A DNA stretch of 64,000 bases from Oscarella lobularis (taxonomy: Eukaryota > Porifera > Homoscleromorpha > Homosclerophorida > Oscarellidae). The notes below the pieces were generated by a model. That model saw nothing but the letters and a program-made list of their open reading frames with translations. It was not told where the DNA came from and did no database searches. Positions within the stretch are counted from its first letter, which is position 1. Each line of letters begins with the position of its first letter. A program made the translations under genes and the position numbers. The DNA is taken from positions 682,001 through 746,000 of the forward strand of contig NC_089183.1 of assembly GCF_947507565.1 (NCBI RefSeq). The letters run 5' to 3'. Of the stretch, positions 1 to 10,234 are shown one piece after another.

Positions 1-483
1 CATGCTCTAGCTGGTGTTCGGGGAATCAACTTGGCTCACTGCCAGTACGTGCCTGTTCTCTCTTCTCTGTTGTGGGGCCAGCTCTCTGACAAGCTCTGAG
101 AAGTCTTCCTGCTGACGCCAGAAACTCTTTGCTCTAAACTTTTCGTCTACGGTAAGAAGAGCACACCTTTCTTTGTTTCAAGACCTGCGTAGAGTTTGAT
201 GCCCTTTGCTATATGTAGTATGATTTAGTTAGCAAAGTTCACGCACTTGGCAACCAAGTTGAGCTTTTGAATACCCTTCTTCCTTTTCCGACAGCATTTA
301 TGACTCTTTATCTTGGCTTGTATAATTCTCACCCTAGCTACAGAATAACTTCTGGACTTCCCTGATTAAAAAGCGCTGCGTGCTAACTACTTCAAGTTGC
401 ATTGTCTTGCCGCGTACATTGCTTCTTTATCGTACTGAAACTGAAATTTACCTTTACACTGTAGTGGTTCTGCGCATGCGTTG
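1..483. other. 5' flank of the ankyrin-vWA gene, no gene seen
   Basis: I see no convincing coding exon here on either strand. The segment is AT-rich with short pyrimidine tracts and ends just before the ATG at 484. It may hold the promoter and 5' UTR of the next gene or the tail of a gene outside the window. Confidence 0.4.
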
Positions 484-3400
484 ATGGAACAAAAATTTGA
501 AACGGCGTTAAAGAATTTTCACTCTTCCTTGGAGACACTACTAAATGAACAGCTGCATCTTTCAGACGAAATTCGGCAACTCTTGACAGAATTGAGCAGC
601 CTCGTCGACAATTCGCGTGATGAATTTCCGGAAGATTTTCTCCTGGCGTCCTTAGTGAGCGTAAACAAACGCCTGGTTAAGATACGAAACAGTTTGAAGC
701 GCAAAAAGGCACCTGCAGCGACAGAAATCGAAATGTTGCAAAAAATATTGGCAGATCTACAAAGCATCGCCGCTCGTAGCGCTTCAAGGGGCGGGCTGAG
801 GGCGAGTGACCTGATTATGACAAGTAAAGCGCGCGAATTTTGGATAAGCGCCTTCGGGGAAGAAGCAGATACAAGTTGGAACAACTGGGAGGAAAAGTAT
901 TCAGACTCGTTTGGTGGCGCGACATTCACAGACGACGAGCTGAGCATCTTGAAGCCGCTTCTTGGTAAGGAGATTGAATACGTAACCGCCATGCAATATA
1001 ACATTGTATATGCGTACATTTCCTAATCTGTAGAATTTTCGGTACTACGTTCTCTTGTATAGGATTCGGTGACGGACACTACGTGTCTGCCTCGAACATA
1101 GACAAATGCTGTCAACGTTTTGGCTTTCCGTTTTCCATCATAAGAAGCTGTCGAGCAAAGGATTGCAAATGCATGGAGTTTCAGTTGGACGGCTCTAGTA
1201 GCATTTGCAAAGTCGCAGGTTGCGGACACGCGAGAAGTGAGCATTTAAAGGTGGAAAGAAAGTTTGTGACAAAGAGGTCGAGACTGCATGACTCTGTCTG
1301 TAAAGGCTATATTCTCATAGAGTTTTTTTACTAGAGGAAGTAAAGCGACTCCGATGCCAACTACCGGGAGGGGCTTTACTCCTCTGCAGGTGCGTGTTTG
1401 CATTTCAGTAAAAACATTTTAGGCAGTCATACCGGTATGTTTTAATTTCACAGAAATTGATTCTTAGCGACGAATCTCAAATAAATGCTACAAATGAAGA
1501 TGGCCAAACTGCTTTACACACAGCTGCTGGATACGGAAACGATCCAGATTTGATCACAATGCTGTTGCGCAAGGGTGCTCGCTGGGACATATTAGATAAG
1601 GTACGGGCTAACGTAAATGTAACGCAACTTTTAGTTGTACGATTACTGGTACATGTAAACGTTCCGTTGCTAGTGTAAATTGGCCTTTAGAGAGTCTAAA
1701 AACAATTGTCGTGAAAATAGGCTAGATCCTTAAGGGTCTTAGTTCTCAGTTGGCGTTTCAAACGCGTGAAAAACCCGTGATTGATAAACGTCTAAAACGT
1801 TTTAAAACATTTCAGAATGGCTTTGCACCTATTCATCTCGCAGCCAGACGAGGCCAACTGGCAGCCTGCAAGGCTCTTGTTGAGTGGGACAAGAGAAATG
1901 CAGAACAACCTTCTGGAGAGAAAGCTGAAAAGAAATTGCCTTTGCATTTTGCCTGTGAAGAAGACAGACTTGAAGTGATTGAGTATTTGACCAAGGAAGC
2001 AAATGGTTTGTCCATGATATAACTCTCCCTGTATTTACGTTTGTTTTGTTTATATTTGTATTAGCTGACATCAATGGAGTCAGTGAAGTAGGAGAAACTT
2101 GTCTTTTCAGCGCTTCTATCTGTGACAATCCAAAGTCTGTTGCGCTTGCTGTTAAACTTGGTGCGGACGTCACACACAGAAACGAAGAAGACGATGCTCC
2201 AATGGATGTGCGGAGAGTCTTTCTATGATCGTTCTTTGTATTTAATTAATTTTTGGTGTTGGTTGATTAGGTGACTGCACGTGAGGGCTCGGTCAGAAGC
2301 ATGCTGACGCTCGCACGAGAGGCACCGGACACAGTTTTGCTGGAGGACAGCGAAGGAAACCAACCTCTCAGTCGATCAGCAGAAGCCAAGTCTGTTGACC
2401 TTCTTACGACACTCGGCGCCGATGTCAACCACGTCAACTGCCACGGAAAGACGGCACTTCACATGGCTGCAGCTGATCCAGCTTTGAGCGAGGTTGCAAG
2501 TCAGCTTTTGAAGAAGCTAGCAGATCCGAACGTGCCGGACAAAGATGGATGCACGCCTCTTCACGTGGCAAGTCGCATGAAGAACGAAGCGGCTGTGCAG
2601 ATTCTAGTCGAAGAAGGAAACGCAAACGTTAACGCTGCTGACAAAGAGGGAAATACGCCGTTGCTTGTTGCCCTTGACTGCAAGTTTCAGAGCGCGGCAG
2701 AGCTGCTTATTGACAAGGGAGCTGCCGTTACAGGCACTAATAGAGATGGGCTGGTATGTACCTAACAATCGTTTACTGTTATAACTATAGTACAATGATT
2801 TTTTTCTTTTTAGACGCCTTTGCACTACTGTTGCATGAACGGTTATCATCGCTTGACGGAGAGACTGGTCAAAATTGGCGCAGTTCTCGAAGCAACTGAC
2901 AGAAAAGGAAAGTCACCTTTACATTACGCTGTCGTGACAGACGTCAAGCTTGCGAAGTTCCTGGCAGAGAACGGTATTTACATATAAAATTCAAGACGAA
3001 CTTGCTCGTAAGCTCTAAAATTTAGGGGCCAACGTCTATGCGCGAGACGCGGAAGGGAACACGCCTATTGGAATGTCTCGTCGAGCTGGAGAGCTAATAA
3101 AGGATCTTGAAGAAGTTGAAATAGAACTTCTTGATTTTGCAGAAGCAGCGAAAGACGACCTGCTTGTTGCACCTGGTACTTTGAGATCTTTGTTTTGCAC
3201 GGTTTTCTGTCAACTTTTTAGGTGCGACGTTCCCTGCCAAGTGTTTTGCCGATGGGCCGGGGCTTAGCAGAGAAGGTCATGTTGACACGCGCCGCAGCTT
3301 CACGGTATTTTTGTGCGACGAAAACGGAAAGTTGAAGTCGGAAGGAGAGCATGATGTAAAAGTCACAATCAGGCAGCATTCCTCGGTGATCTAATACTCT

Positions 3401-5053
3401 TAGAAGAAGACCATAATAATTCTTTGAGTTTTCTAATACGATCCTTTAGAAATGTCTTGTAGTCAGTTCGTCTGAGGAGAGCACGGATCACGATCACGAA
3501 CTTCTTGTTCGTACCTCTGGAGACGGAACGTATCCTGTGATCTATAATATGTCTACGAGCGGCCTCTACGACATCCACATTGTGATTGACGATACACCTA
3601 TTCAAGGATCGCCGCACACTGTTGATATTCAAGAAGAAAGGCCACCAGAGCCTCCAAAAATTGAGTGGGTTGGGACGCGTGATGCATGATCTGACCGGTG
3701 ATTATGTTGTCATATTGCGCAGGAAGGTGGAATACTCACCTGCCACGTACGAAGATGAGGAAAAGAAATTTGCACTTGACGAAGGTGTTGGTGAAGTGGA
3801 TCTCGCCATTATTATTGATACAACTTCAAGCATGGGTCAGGACAGACGACTATAATGGGTAGTCTTACAGCTGTTCTGTAATTTGCTTTTGCAGGTGAAG
3901 AATTGAAAAAGCTCAGGATGTGATGCGGGAACTCGTTGAAGCCGTAAACAGCGAACCTTTGTGCTCTGATTTGAGAGTTGCTATTGTTGCTTATCGAGAC
4001 CATCCTCCAGAGGTGGCACTGATACTAATTACTGGTTTTCACATTGGCACTATTTCTTTAGGATTTCACCTATGTTACCAAAGTGTTCCCATTTACGGCA
4101 GAGATAGCACAAGTAAAGTTGGACATTGACGAGCTGTACGCTGATGGTAAAGCGAATAAAGCCGACGACTATGAACTTATAAACTTGCTGTACTAATAAT
4201 AGGTGGCGGTGATGTTCCTGAAGCTGTGGCCGACGCACTTTATGAAGTCACCAAGCTAAACTGGGATGAAACAAGCAGGCCCCACGCTGCTCGTCTAGCC
4301 GTGTTAATAGGAGACGCTCCGCCTCACGGAATAAAAGGAGTAAAAGGCGATCACTTTTCAAATGGTACCCACGTAATGGATCAATAACCGTTTTGGGATG
4401 TTTTATCGATAGGCTGTCCGGAAAAGCACGACTGCATGGTTATGGCAGAAAAGTGTCGCTCTAAAAAGATTCTCTTGTACACCGTTGTCTGTCGGGACAA
4501 CAGTTTTACCGAAAAAGCTTTTTCGGATATCGCATCAGTGTACGAAGGCCACAAGTTATGCTTTAAGCTTCAAGTACGTAGACTTGAGTCATAAACCGTT
4601 AGCGTAACAGCTGCCTTCTTGTGTTTCAGGAGAGCAGTGAGTTTATCAGTTTGATTAAAATCCAAGCACAGCATTTGTTAGACAAACATCTGACTCACTG
4701 CAGGGTGTCTGTAGAAATTATCCGGATGCCTTTGAGTGGCCCGCTTGAAAAGCGTTTAACGGAAGTTGCACGAGTGTTGGCGGAAAAGAGAATTTCCGTC
4801 AGTGCTTAGCAAACTAGCTCATTTGTCTAAGATATGTGCAAAGATTAATTGTGTTTTCTAGGTTCGTGTTATGCAACTTGATGGTGGAAAAATGTTTTTG
4901 GAATCGAGACTTTTCTGTGAGGCCGACGTTCACAACGCTCTTGAAGCTTTCGAAACTCTGGCTCGCATGGCTGGTGCTTCTCGCGACCGAAGAATGTCAG
5001 ATTGGTTGCAAAAACAGCTCTACGCGTTGAAGAAGATGGTTAAAAGTTCATAG
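484..5053 (+). CDS. Ankyrin repeat / filamin repeat / vWA domain protein, multi-exon
   Basis: This gene has about 14 exons and probably encodes a cytoplasmic scaffold. Exon 1 (484-964) is helical. The next exon is Cys/His-rich (CKCMEF, CGHARSEH), a possible zinc site. Ankyrin repeats follow from about 1455 to 3075 (motifs GFAPIHLAAR, GKTALHMAA, GCTPLHVAS, GNTPLLVAL). About 3225-3640 gives one filamin/ABP280-type repeat (SGLYDIHIVIDD, GSPHTVDI). A vWA domain runs from about 3790 to 4800 with MIDAS-like DTTSSMG, AIVAYRDHPPE, GGGDVPEAV and LIGDAPPHG, as in the vWA-kinase (DTTGSMG) subgroup, but no kinase is present. The stop is at 5051-5053, followed by an AATAAA. The join near 3895-3912 is irregular: the expected acceptor leaves the frame one base short. 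The ATG at 484 follows an in-frame TTG; I chose the ATG. No specific function can be named. Confidence 0.8.
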
Positions 5054-5283
5054 ACTTGAAACTTGAACTTCCGCTGCTACTTCTGTTGCTGTTGTCGCTG
5101 CTCACGGCGTTGCCGCTGCATGTGTTCGTCTGCCCGCCTATGCTGCTTTAGGTTTATTCAATACATGTTTCATTGTTTGTCTCCAGTGCTCACAGCCTCC
5201 ATGGGCTCTGTGCTTAGGGTGGCGTCAAAGTGGAGGAATTTGACCTACCCCAGCTTCCGGCGACATGAAAATTAGGTAATTAC

Positions 5284-5289
5284 AATAAA
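5284..5289 (+). other. Poly(A) signal AATAAA of the ankyrin-vWA gene
   Basis: AATAAA lies about 230 bp after the stop codon at 5053, in an AT-rich stretch. It is the first such hexamer on this strand after the gene. Confidence 0.5.
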
Positions 5290-5666
5290 GATTTATTTAT
5301 TTAAGGAATGGCATGACTTTGTTGCGTCCTTGTTTTGTTAGGTAAAGTTGAAAAAGAATATATAGACTAGTCACGTGGAGGGTCTGTGTACTGCGCATGC
5401 AGAAGTAATCACAAAGGATGGCTGCGGGGCCTGGCTGGCGGTCCTTTCGCACATCGCCATCTTCCTCGCCGACGCCACATCGCGCTAACGCTTCTTTCCG
5501 AGCTCATCTCGTTCATCGCTTTGTCTAGAACTCCTCCGCGGTTCTAAGCGTTTGCAGGCCATCATGCATGACATTTTGGGCTCACTCACGACGTGGCGAT
5601 ACGAAAAGGCTAAACAAGTGCAACAATATTTATGCAACAGCGTCAAACTAGCAATCCAGATGACAT
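5290..5666. other. Intergenic, convergent 3' ends
   Basis: This lies between the 3' end of the plus-strand ankyrin-vWA gene and the stop of the minus-strand GTPase gene. I see no coding exon. Confidence 0.4.
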
Positions 5667-7781
5667 CTACAATCTGTCAACTTCCTCTACCGTCTCCGTT
5701 TTGGTCGAACTGAGCTTCCGAAACTGAACGGCGAAAAATCCATCTTTGGACTTTATGCTCCTACGATACTCGAGAGCCAAATCGAAGTGCGGAAGATGCT
5801 CCGCGAGATCAATCAGAATCTCGTATTCTCCGTAGTGAAGCGTCTGGCGAGGAACGTTGGTGCCAGGCGAGTCGTACAGCTTTGGCTTGTCGATCTTTCC
5901 CTTGATTTCGCAGACGTTTTTTCTCGGATCGAATTGCACGGTTGGACTGGCGTGCTTCGCCTCCATGAGTATCGTTATGCTGTCAGGCCCATTCAGGATG
6001 TCGTAATTCTAAAAAAATTATCTTATTTAGCTCTGACGCCCAAATTTCTTAGACCTACAAATGGAAGAAGTGGACGTGGAGCTTCCACGTTCTTCGCCAA
6101 TCCTTCGTATCTAAACAACTAGTGTGAAGTCGTTTTCCCCCCTGTGTGGCATTAGTTAGTTCGTTTACAGGCCTGGACTTAGAACATTTGGTTTTGCTTC
6201 CGGATCTTTCAAGCAGTTCTTTGGCCAACCGCACGTCGAGGAGATGTAGAAGTTGCTACCTCTTTTCACCAAGTCGACCTTCGGCGGATTGTCGAAGTAA
6301 GCTGGTAGAAGCTCATTGGCCTTTTTGACGATATGAGAAACCGGTTCGACTTCGCTTTCACTCGTCTGTCCCTGTATCCATTGGTAGATCATTTTGAAGA
6401 TGGCACCGTTGTGAGCTTTTGCCTTTCCCGATTCGGTTAGAGGACTTCAGAAGCATTAGATAGTTGATGTACCGTACTAGTAGTGAACATTGCTATTCTT
6501 ACCTGAGGCTAGGTTTTTCTGGCTCTCTGACGACGAACACGTGCCTCATGCCTACCTTGCTGCCAGGAATCATGTTGGTGTAAAAGAACCTACAGTGGTG
6601 TGTAAATTGATAAATTACTCCAATTTGACGCGTTACCTTTGCTTAAGTCCTCCACGTTGGGTGCTGTGGTAGTCGATCCAATGTCCTTGCCTTTTATACG
6701 TTTCGACGACTTGGTCTTGAAACCGCTTCTGTCCCTCGTCCACAGAGGAACTGAGAGGGAAATTGTGAATCACGATGAGATCGTCGAACTTGTCGTGTAC
6801 ACTGATAGTCCTACGCAAAAATATATGCAATCGTCCATCAGCGTTTATTTATTTATCTACTCTTTCGTATCCTTTCCCGTTGCCAAATCGGTCAGGTTAT
6901 TTCGGTATCTTTGCTTGGCGAGACGAAGGTCTTCGAGGTACACCTGATCGCTCAACGTCATGTCGGAGACGACGACGATTGTCACCGTCGAAAGAGCAAT
7001 AGCGAGATGTTCGATGAAATGATCGACGCACTTCTTATGCTTTACGGCATTCCTGGATATCACTAAAACGTTTGAAATGCTAAGACGGTTCTCTTCCTAT
7101 ATAAATATATATACCTTCAACGGGGGCGTCGAAGCCCGCTATGTCGACGAGAGTGAACTTGGATAAACCTTCGTCTGCGCTCGTTTTCAGGCTGATTCCC
7201 TTTGTCCTATGCAGAGCGCTTTCCGGTAGCTTCGTTTTGGCGAGACGATTCAGAACAAACGTTTTTCCTTTGTTGTACAAGCCTACAGAGAAGAGTGCGT
7301 CTGAGTGCACGGCATAGACTGATACTATGACGACTTACCTAGTACAGCAATGAACATTGTTCTCAAGCGATTTCCTGAAATTTGTTCGGCCGTTCTCTGT
7401 TCCGCGGGAACTGTTATTCGTCCCGTGCATATGTCGTAAGCAACTGCTGCAGCTCCTTTCAATTGATCTATGTTTATTTCGGCTCGTTCGCTGCTTGAGT
7501 TGCGAAATTTGAATGTTTTCATTGCTGGAAAGAGGACGGGCCATCCGAGCCCAGCCGTATCGTTAGTCTCTGTGTAAGATCTTTGGTATAAATTCTATAT
7601 CCTATTCTACGCAGCCATGCATACGATCGTTCTCTTTGTTTTTGACGTCATTGTTTGCTTCGGCGGCGTAATCGATTGGTGCCGGCAGTTCGTCAATTGA
7701 GTCGAGCGGGTCAGAACTACTGCACGACAGCTGCCAGAAGGTTTCTATTTCCAAGACGATGTCGTACTCGTGAACGTCCAT
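5667..7781 (-). CDS. P-loop GTPase, tandem copy 1 (complete)
   Basis: Minus strand, about eight exons. The start is taken as the ATG at 7781 (MDVHEYDIVLEIETFW). The second exon, about 7560-7340, leads to AVLG, which splices to LYNKGKT. The joined G1 loop is GLYNKGKT, and G3 is DIAG in FTLVDIAGFDAPVE near 7125. Later exons give VISRNAVKHKK, LIVIHNFPLSS (about 6800) and MIYQWIQGQ (about 6390). The last exon is 5667-6008, entered by splicing after LLPF, and ends EEVDRL. The G1 form NKGKT followed by an IHNF motif resembles a class of uncharacterised, GB1/dynamin-like GTPases known from protists and invertebrates; I cannot name the family with certainty. Copy 2 (10235-12029) is nearly identical except at its 3' end. 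Cellular role unknown. Confidence 0.65.
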
Positions 7782-8714
7782 GGGCTGCCTATCGAGATGA
7801 ATTATTTGTACCTAATGTGAAAGATTCTAAACGTCCGCTCATCCATGCGCATTGGGGGTGTTAGAGACGCGTGTTCGATTCTTACACCTTGATGTGGCGT
7901 TGAGCCAAGAACTTTTCAGTAAAAGGAAAATATATATACAGCGTATTGCTAGAGGAAAGCAAACTCGTACGAACTCCTGTCGTATATAGAGAGGCTCAAG
8001 GGTTGGAAATTCGCGAAAAGAACTGACCTCCACCGCTCACGCAAAAACCAAGAACCTAATCAGAACCGCAGAAACGTCGACCTAGGAGAGAACTATGCCG
8101 TGAGAAACTGTTGGTATTAACAGTAAGAGTTTTCATGAGGTCGTGAGACGACTCTATGCAAGGATCCCCTGAGACTCACGGCAAATCCGTGAGAGTTGAC
8201 ATATTTTTAATTCTGCTACGGAGAACTGAGGGGGGAAAGTCCTAGAAGAGGACAAGCCGTACCTGTGAAATTGTCTACCTGTAGTCTGTAAATGATGAGG
8301 GGCGGGACTTCCCTCTCTTCCACGCTGGTGTCTACTGAGCTAATTATTGAACCGATATTTCTAGTTTGCTTTCGGCTGGAAACCTGCACGCCTATTCCAC
8401 AGTCCCTGTCTTTCATGATCAGCTTCTAGTCTACTAGCGTGTGTTAGAGACACGTGTCTCTGAGTCGAGGAATTTTGCTAAGGAAAAACAATTTTCTAGA
8501 TCCGCCTACCGTATAGTTCTCCTCGTGCCTTTCGTCAAGCTATAGGTGGCTCTTTCTAGCTGCTCAATCACATATTCTCAAACGAACAGCAAACCAACGC
8601 AGTGCACATCAACAAAAACGCTCCTTTAGAGACGCACAAGCATGCACATTGCAAGACAGACAGATAGCCAGCCAGCACGCAATAAGATGTCACACTGATG
8701 AGTCGACATCAATA
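7782..8714. other. Spacer upstream of GTPase copy 1
   Basis: This lies between the GTPase start (minus strand) and the stop of the upstream minus-strand gene. It should hold the GTPase promoter and the other gene's 3' UTR. I see no exon. It carries a perfect 16-bp palindrome (8446-8461) and a short hairpin around 8173-8193 (CTCACGG / CCGTGAG) that copy 2 lacks. Confidence 0.4.
8446..8461. promoter_or_regulatory. Perfect palindrome AGAGACACGTGTCTCT (E-box core)
   Basis: Sixteen bases equal to their own reverse complement, centred on CACGTG, a bHLH-type E-box. It is conserved at 12622-12637 in the second unit. It lies about 665 bp upstream of the GTPase start. Binding is inferred only. Confidence 0.3.
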
Positions 8715-10096
8715 TCACGGGAGGATAACGATTTCAAAAAATCCTGGACCGCTAGCCAGGGGTGTGGAATCTCCCTCGGGAGGCAGAGGATTAATATTCA
8801 TTTCCATTTCACTTTCGTTTTTGACGCACATGAATTTGAGATAGACAGGTGCAAAAAGCGCGTATGAACCAGGTTCGTCGGTCTCCATTATTGCAAACGA
8901 AGTCCCTTTCTGTGTAAAAAGTCACGCCTGTAATTTAATAGGCAGCGCAAATTTCTGAGCTTACTTTGTCTGAATCGAGAGTGTCATCTGGATTTCCCCT
9001 CACATTTAACGAAGGGAATGGTACGCTTTGAAAGATGAATACGTCGCCAGTTTTCAAACCTTAAAATGAGCTACACGACGGCAGTTTGTTAATTGATTAA
9101 TTATTGATGTGATTTTTCTTGTGCTAATCGCAATCTCACTTGTCTCGTCATGAGGCTTTGGTTCAACAAGAATGACCTTCCCTTTGGACTGAACACTTAA
9201 CGCCTTGCCATTCATTTTGGAAACAAATTGACTCTTTTTCATGTCGAAGTCCTGTTCTGAACGAACAAATTTCTTGACGGTTATCTGCAATTGATCAAGC
9301 GCTGTTTTAGCTATTTGTGAACTCGTATCACCGGACAAGGAAAACATACACTAGTAAACGTAGAGGTTTGTGCTTTTTCTCCCGCCTTCTTTGGCGGAAG
9401 AATTTGCCCACTTTCGCTGACACCGATGTACTCTCCACGATATATATCGCTCTCAAATCTCACATCCGGAGAAGCTAGCTTCACATTGAAGTCACAATTC
9501 GGGTCTCCTCTAGGAGTTCCTGCCTATAATGATTTAATATATTTAAATGCGTATTGATCGATTGTTTGTACGAGCCATACAGTCAGTAGCTGATCGGAAT
9601 CAATTTTGAGCCAGGGATTAACTTCAGGTGGTGGCCGTGAATTAAAGAGAGTCCTCATCCAAGAATTTGTACGAATTTGAAGTACGATCCACTGACAGAG
9701 AGCTGCCCAGTGGACAAAAAAGTTCAAATCTTATGTTCATATTAGCCGCCGTACGGCAGTGCGCGGGACTCCTTACAAGATGTCGGGTCTGTTCCATTTC
9801 CCTTCACAGTGCCTGGACTTTCCCAAGCAAGGTATCTTTTGGTATCTTTTGGCTGCAGTTTTGGCAGCAGTTTGTAGATGCCACTCGGAAGGACGACGGG
9901 CGGAAGGACGACCCCGTCGTCCTATCATGTTTAGCGTCTCGGAAGCCGTACTAAAAGAACGCGCGCGAACGTACGTACCGTCGTCGGCTTGACAGGCCCG
10001 CTTGTCTGCATGCATGGACCGGCATCACATAGGAAATCACGACTCTGAATGCTACAGTTTCCGAGACGGCATTCTTACCGACTTACTTGCTTCCAT
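8715..10096 (-). CDS. Possible beta-trefoil-like protein, tandem copy 1 (exon model uncertain)
   Basis: Minus strand. A candidate first exon is the ATG at 10096 (MEASKS, then GTAAGA). Coding exons that hold in both tandem copies include PPPEVNPWLKIDSD (about 9625), FESDIYRGEYIGVS (about 9450), FVSKMNGKALSVQ (about 9220), CRRVAHFKV (about 9060), YALFAPVYLKFMC (about 8840) and a last exon ending FFEIVILP with the stop at 8715. The spacing of short hydrophobic strands (FES..Y.G.YIGVS, KALSVQS.GKV, LNVRGN) looks like repeated beta-trefoil units as in IL-1/FGF-fold proteins, possibly two in tandem. This is pattern resemblance, not a proven family. The 5' exons are unclear because this copy has in-frame stops where copy 2 is open, so the upstream part may be decayed. 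Confidence 0.45.
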
Positions 10097-10234
10097 GCCA
10101 GCGACGATAGCGTTGTTGATTTATGCACCATATGGTAAATTGCAACGGACTGCGCACGACAGAATAATTGGTAAAGGCCGCCGCCAAACGACTCGCCACA
10201 CGCAGGTAGCTTATCTCATGAGGTCCGTTGACCT

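Larger units (their letters stand above)
6017..10214. repeat. Tandem duplication, unit 1 (about 4.2 kb)
   Basis: This segment matches 10266-14393 nearly base for base through both genes, with small indels. The left border is seen where ATCTTATTTAG.TCTGACG is shared near 6017 and 10266 and flanking DNA differs. The right border is the shared CGCAGGTAGCTTATC ending near 10214 and 14393. Confidence 0.85.

Noticed and set aside
7850-7900. tRNA-like B box (GTGTTCGATTC) in the spacers at about 7870 and 12120
   Set aside because: No A box or cloverleaf stems could be drawn around it.
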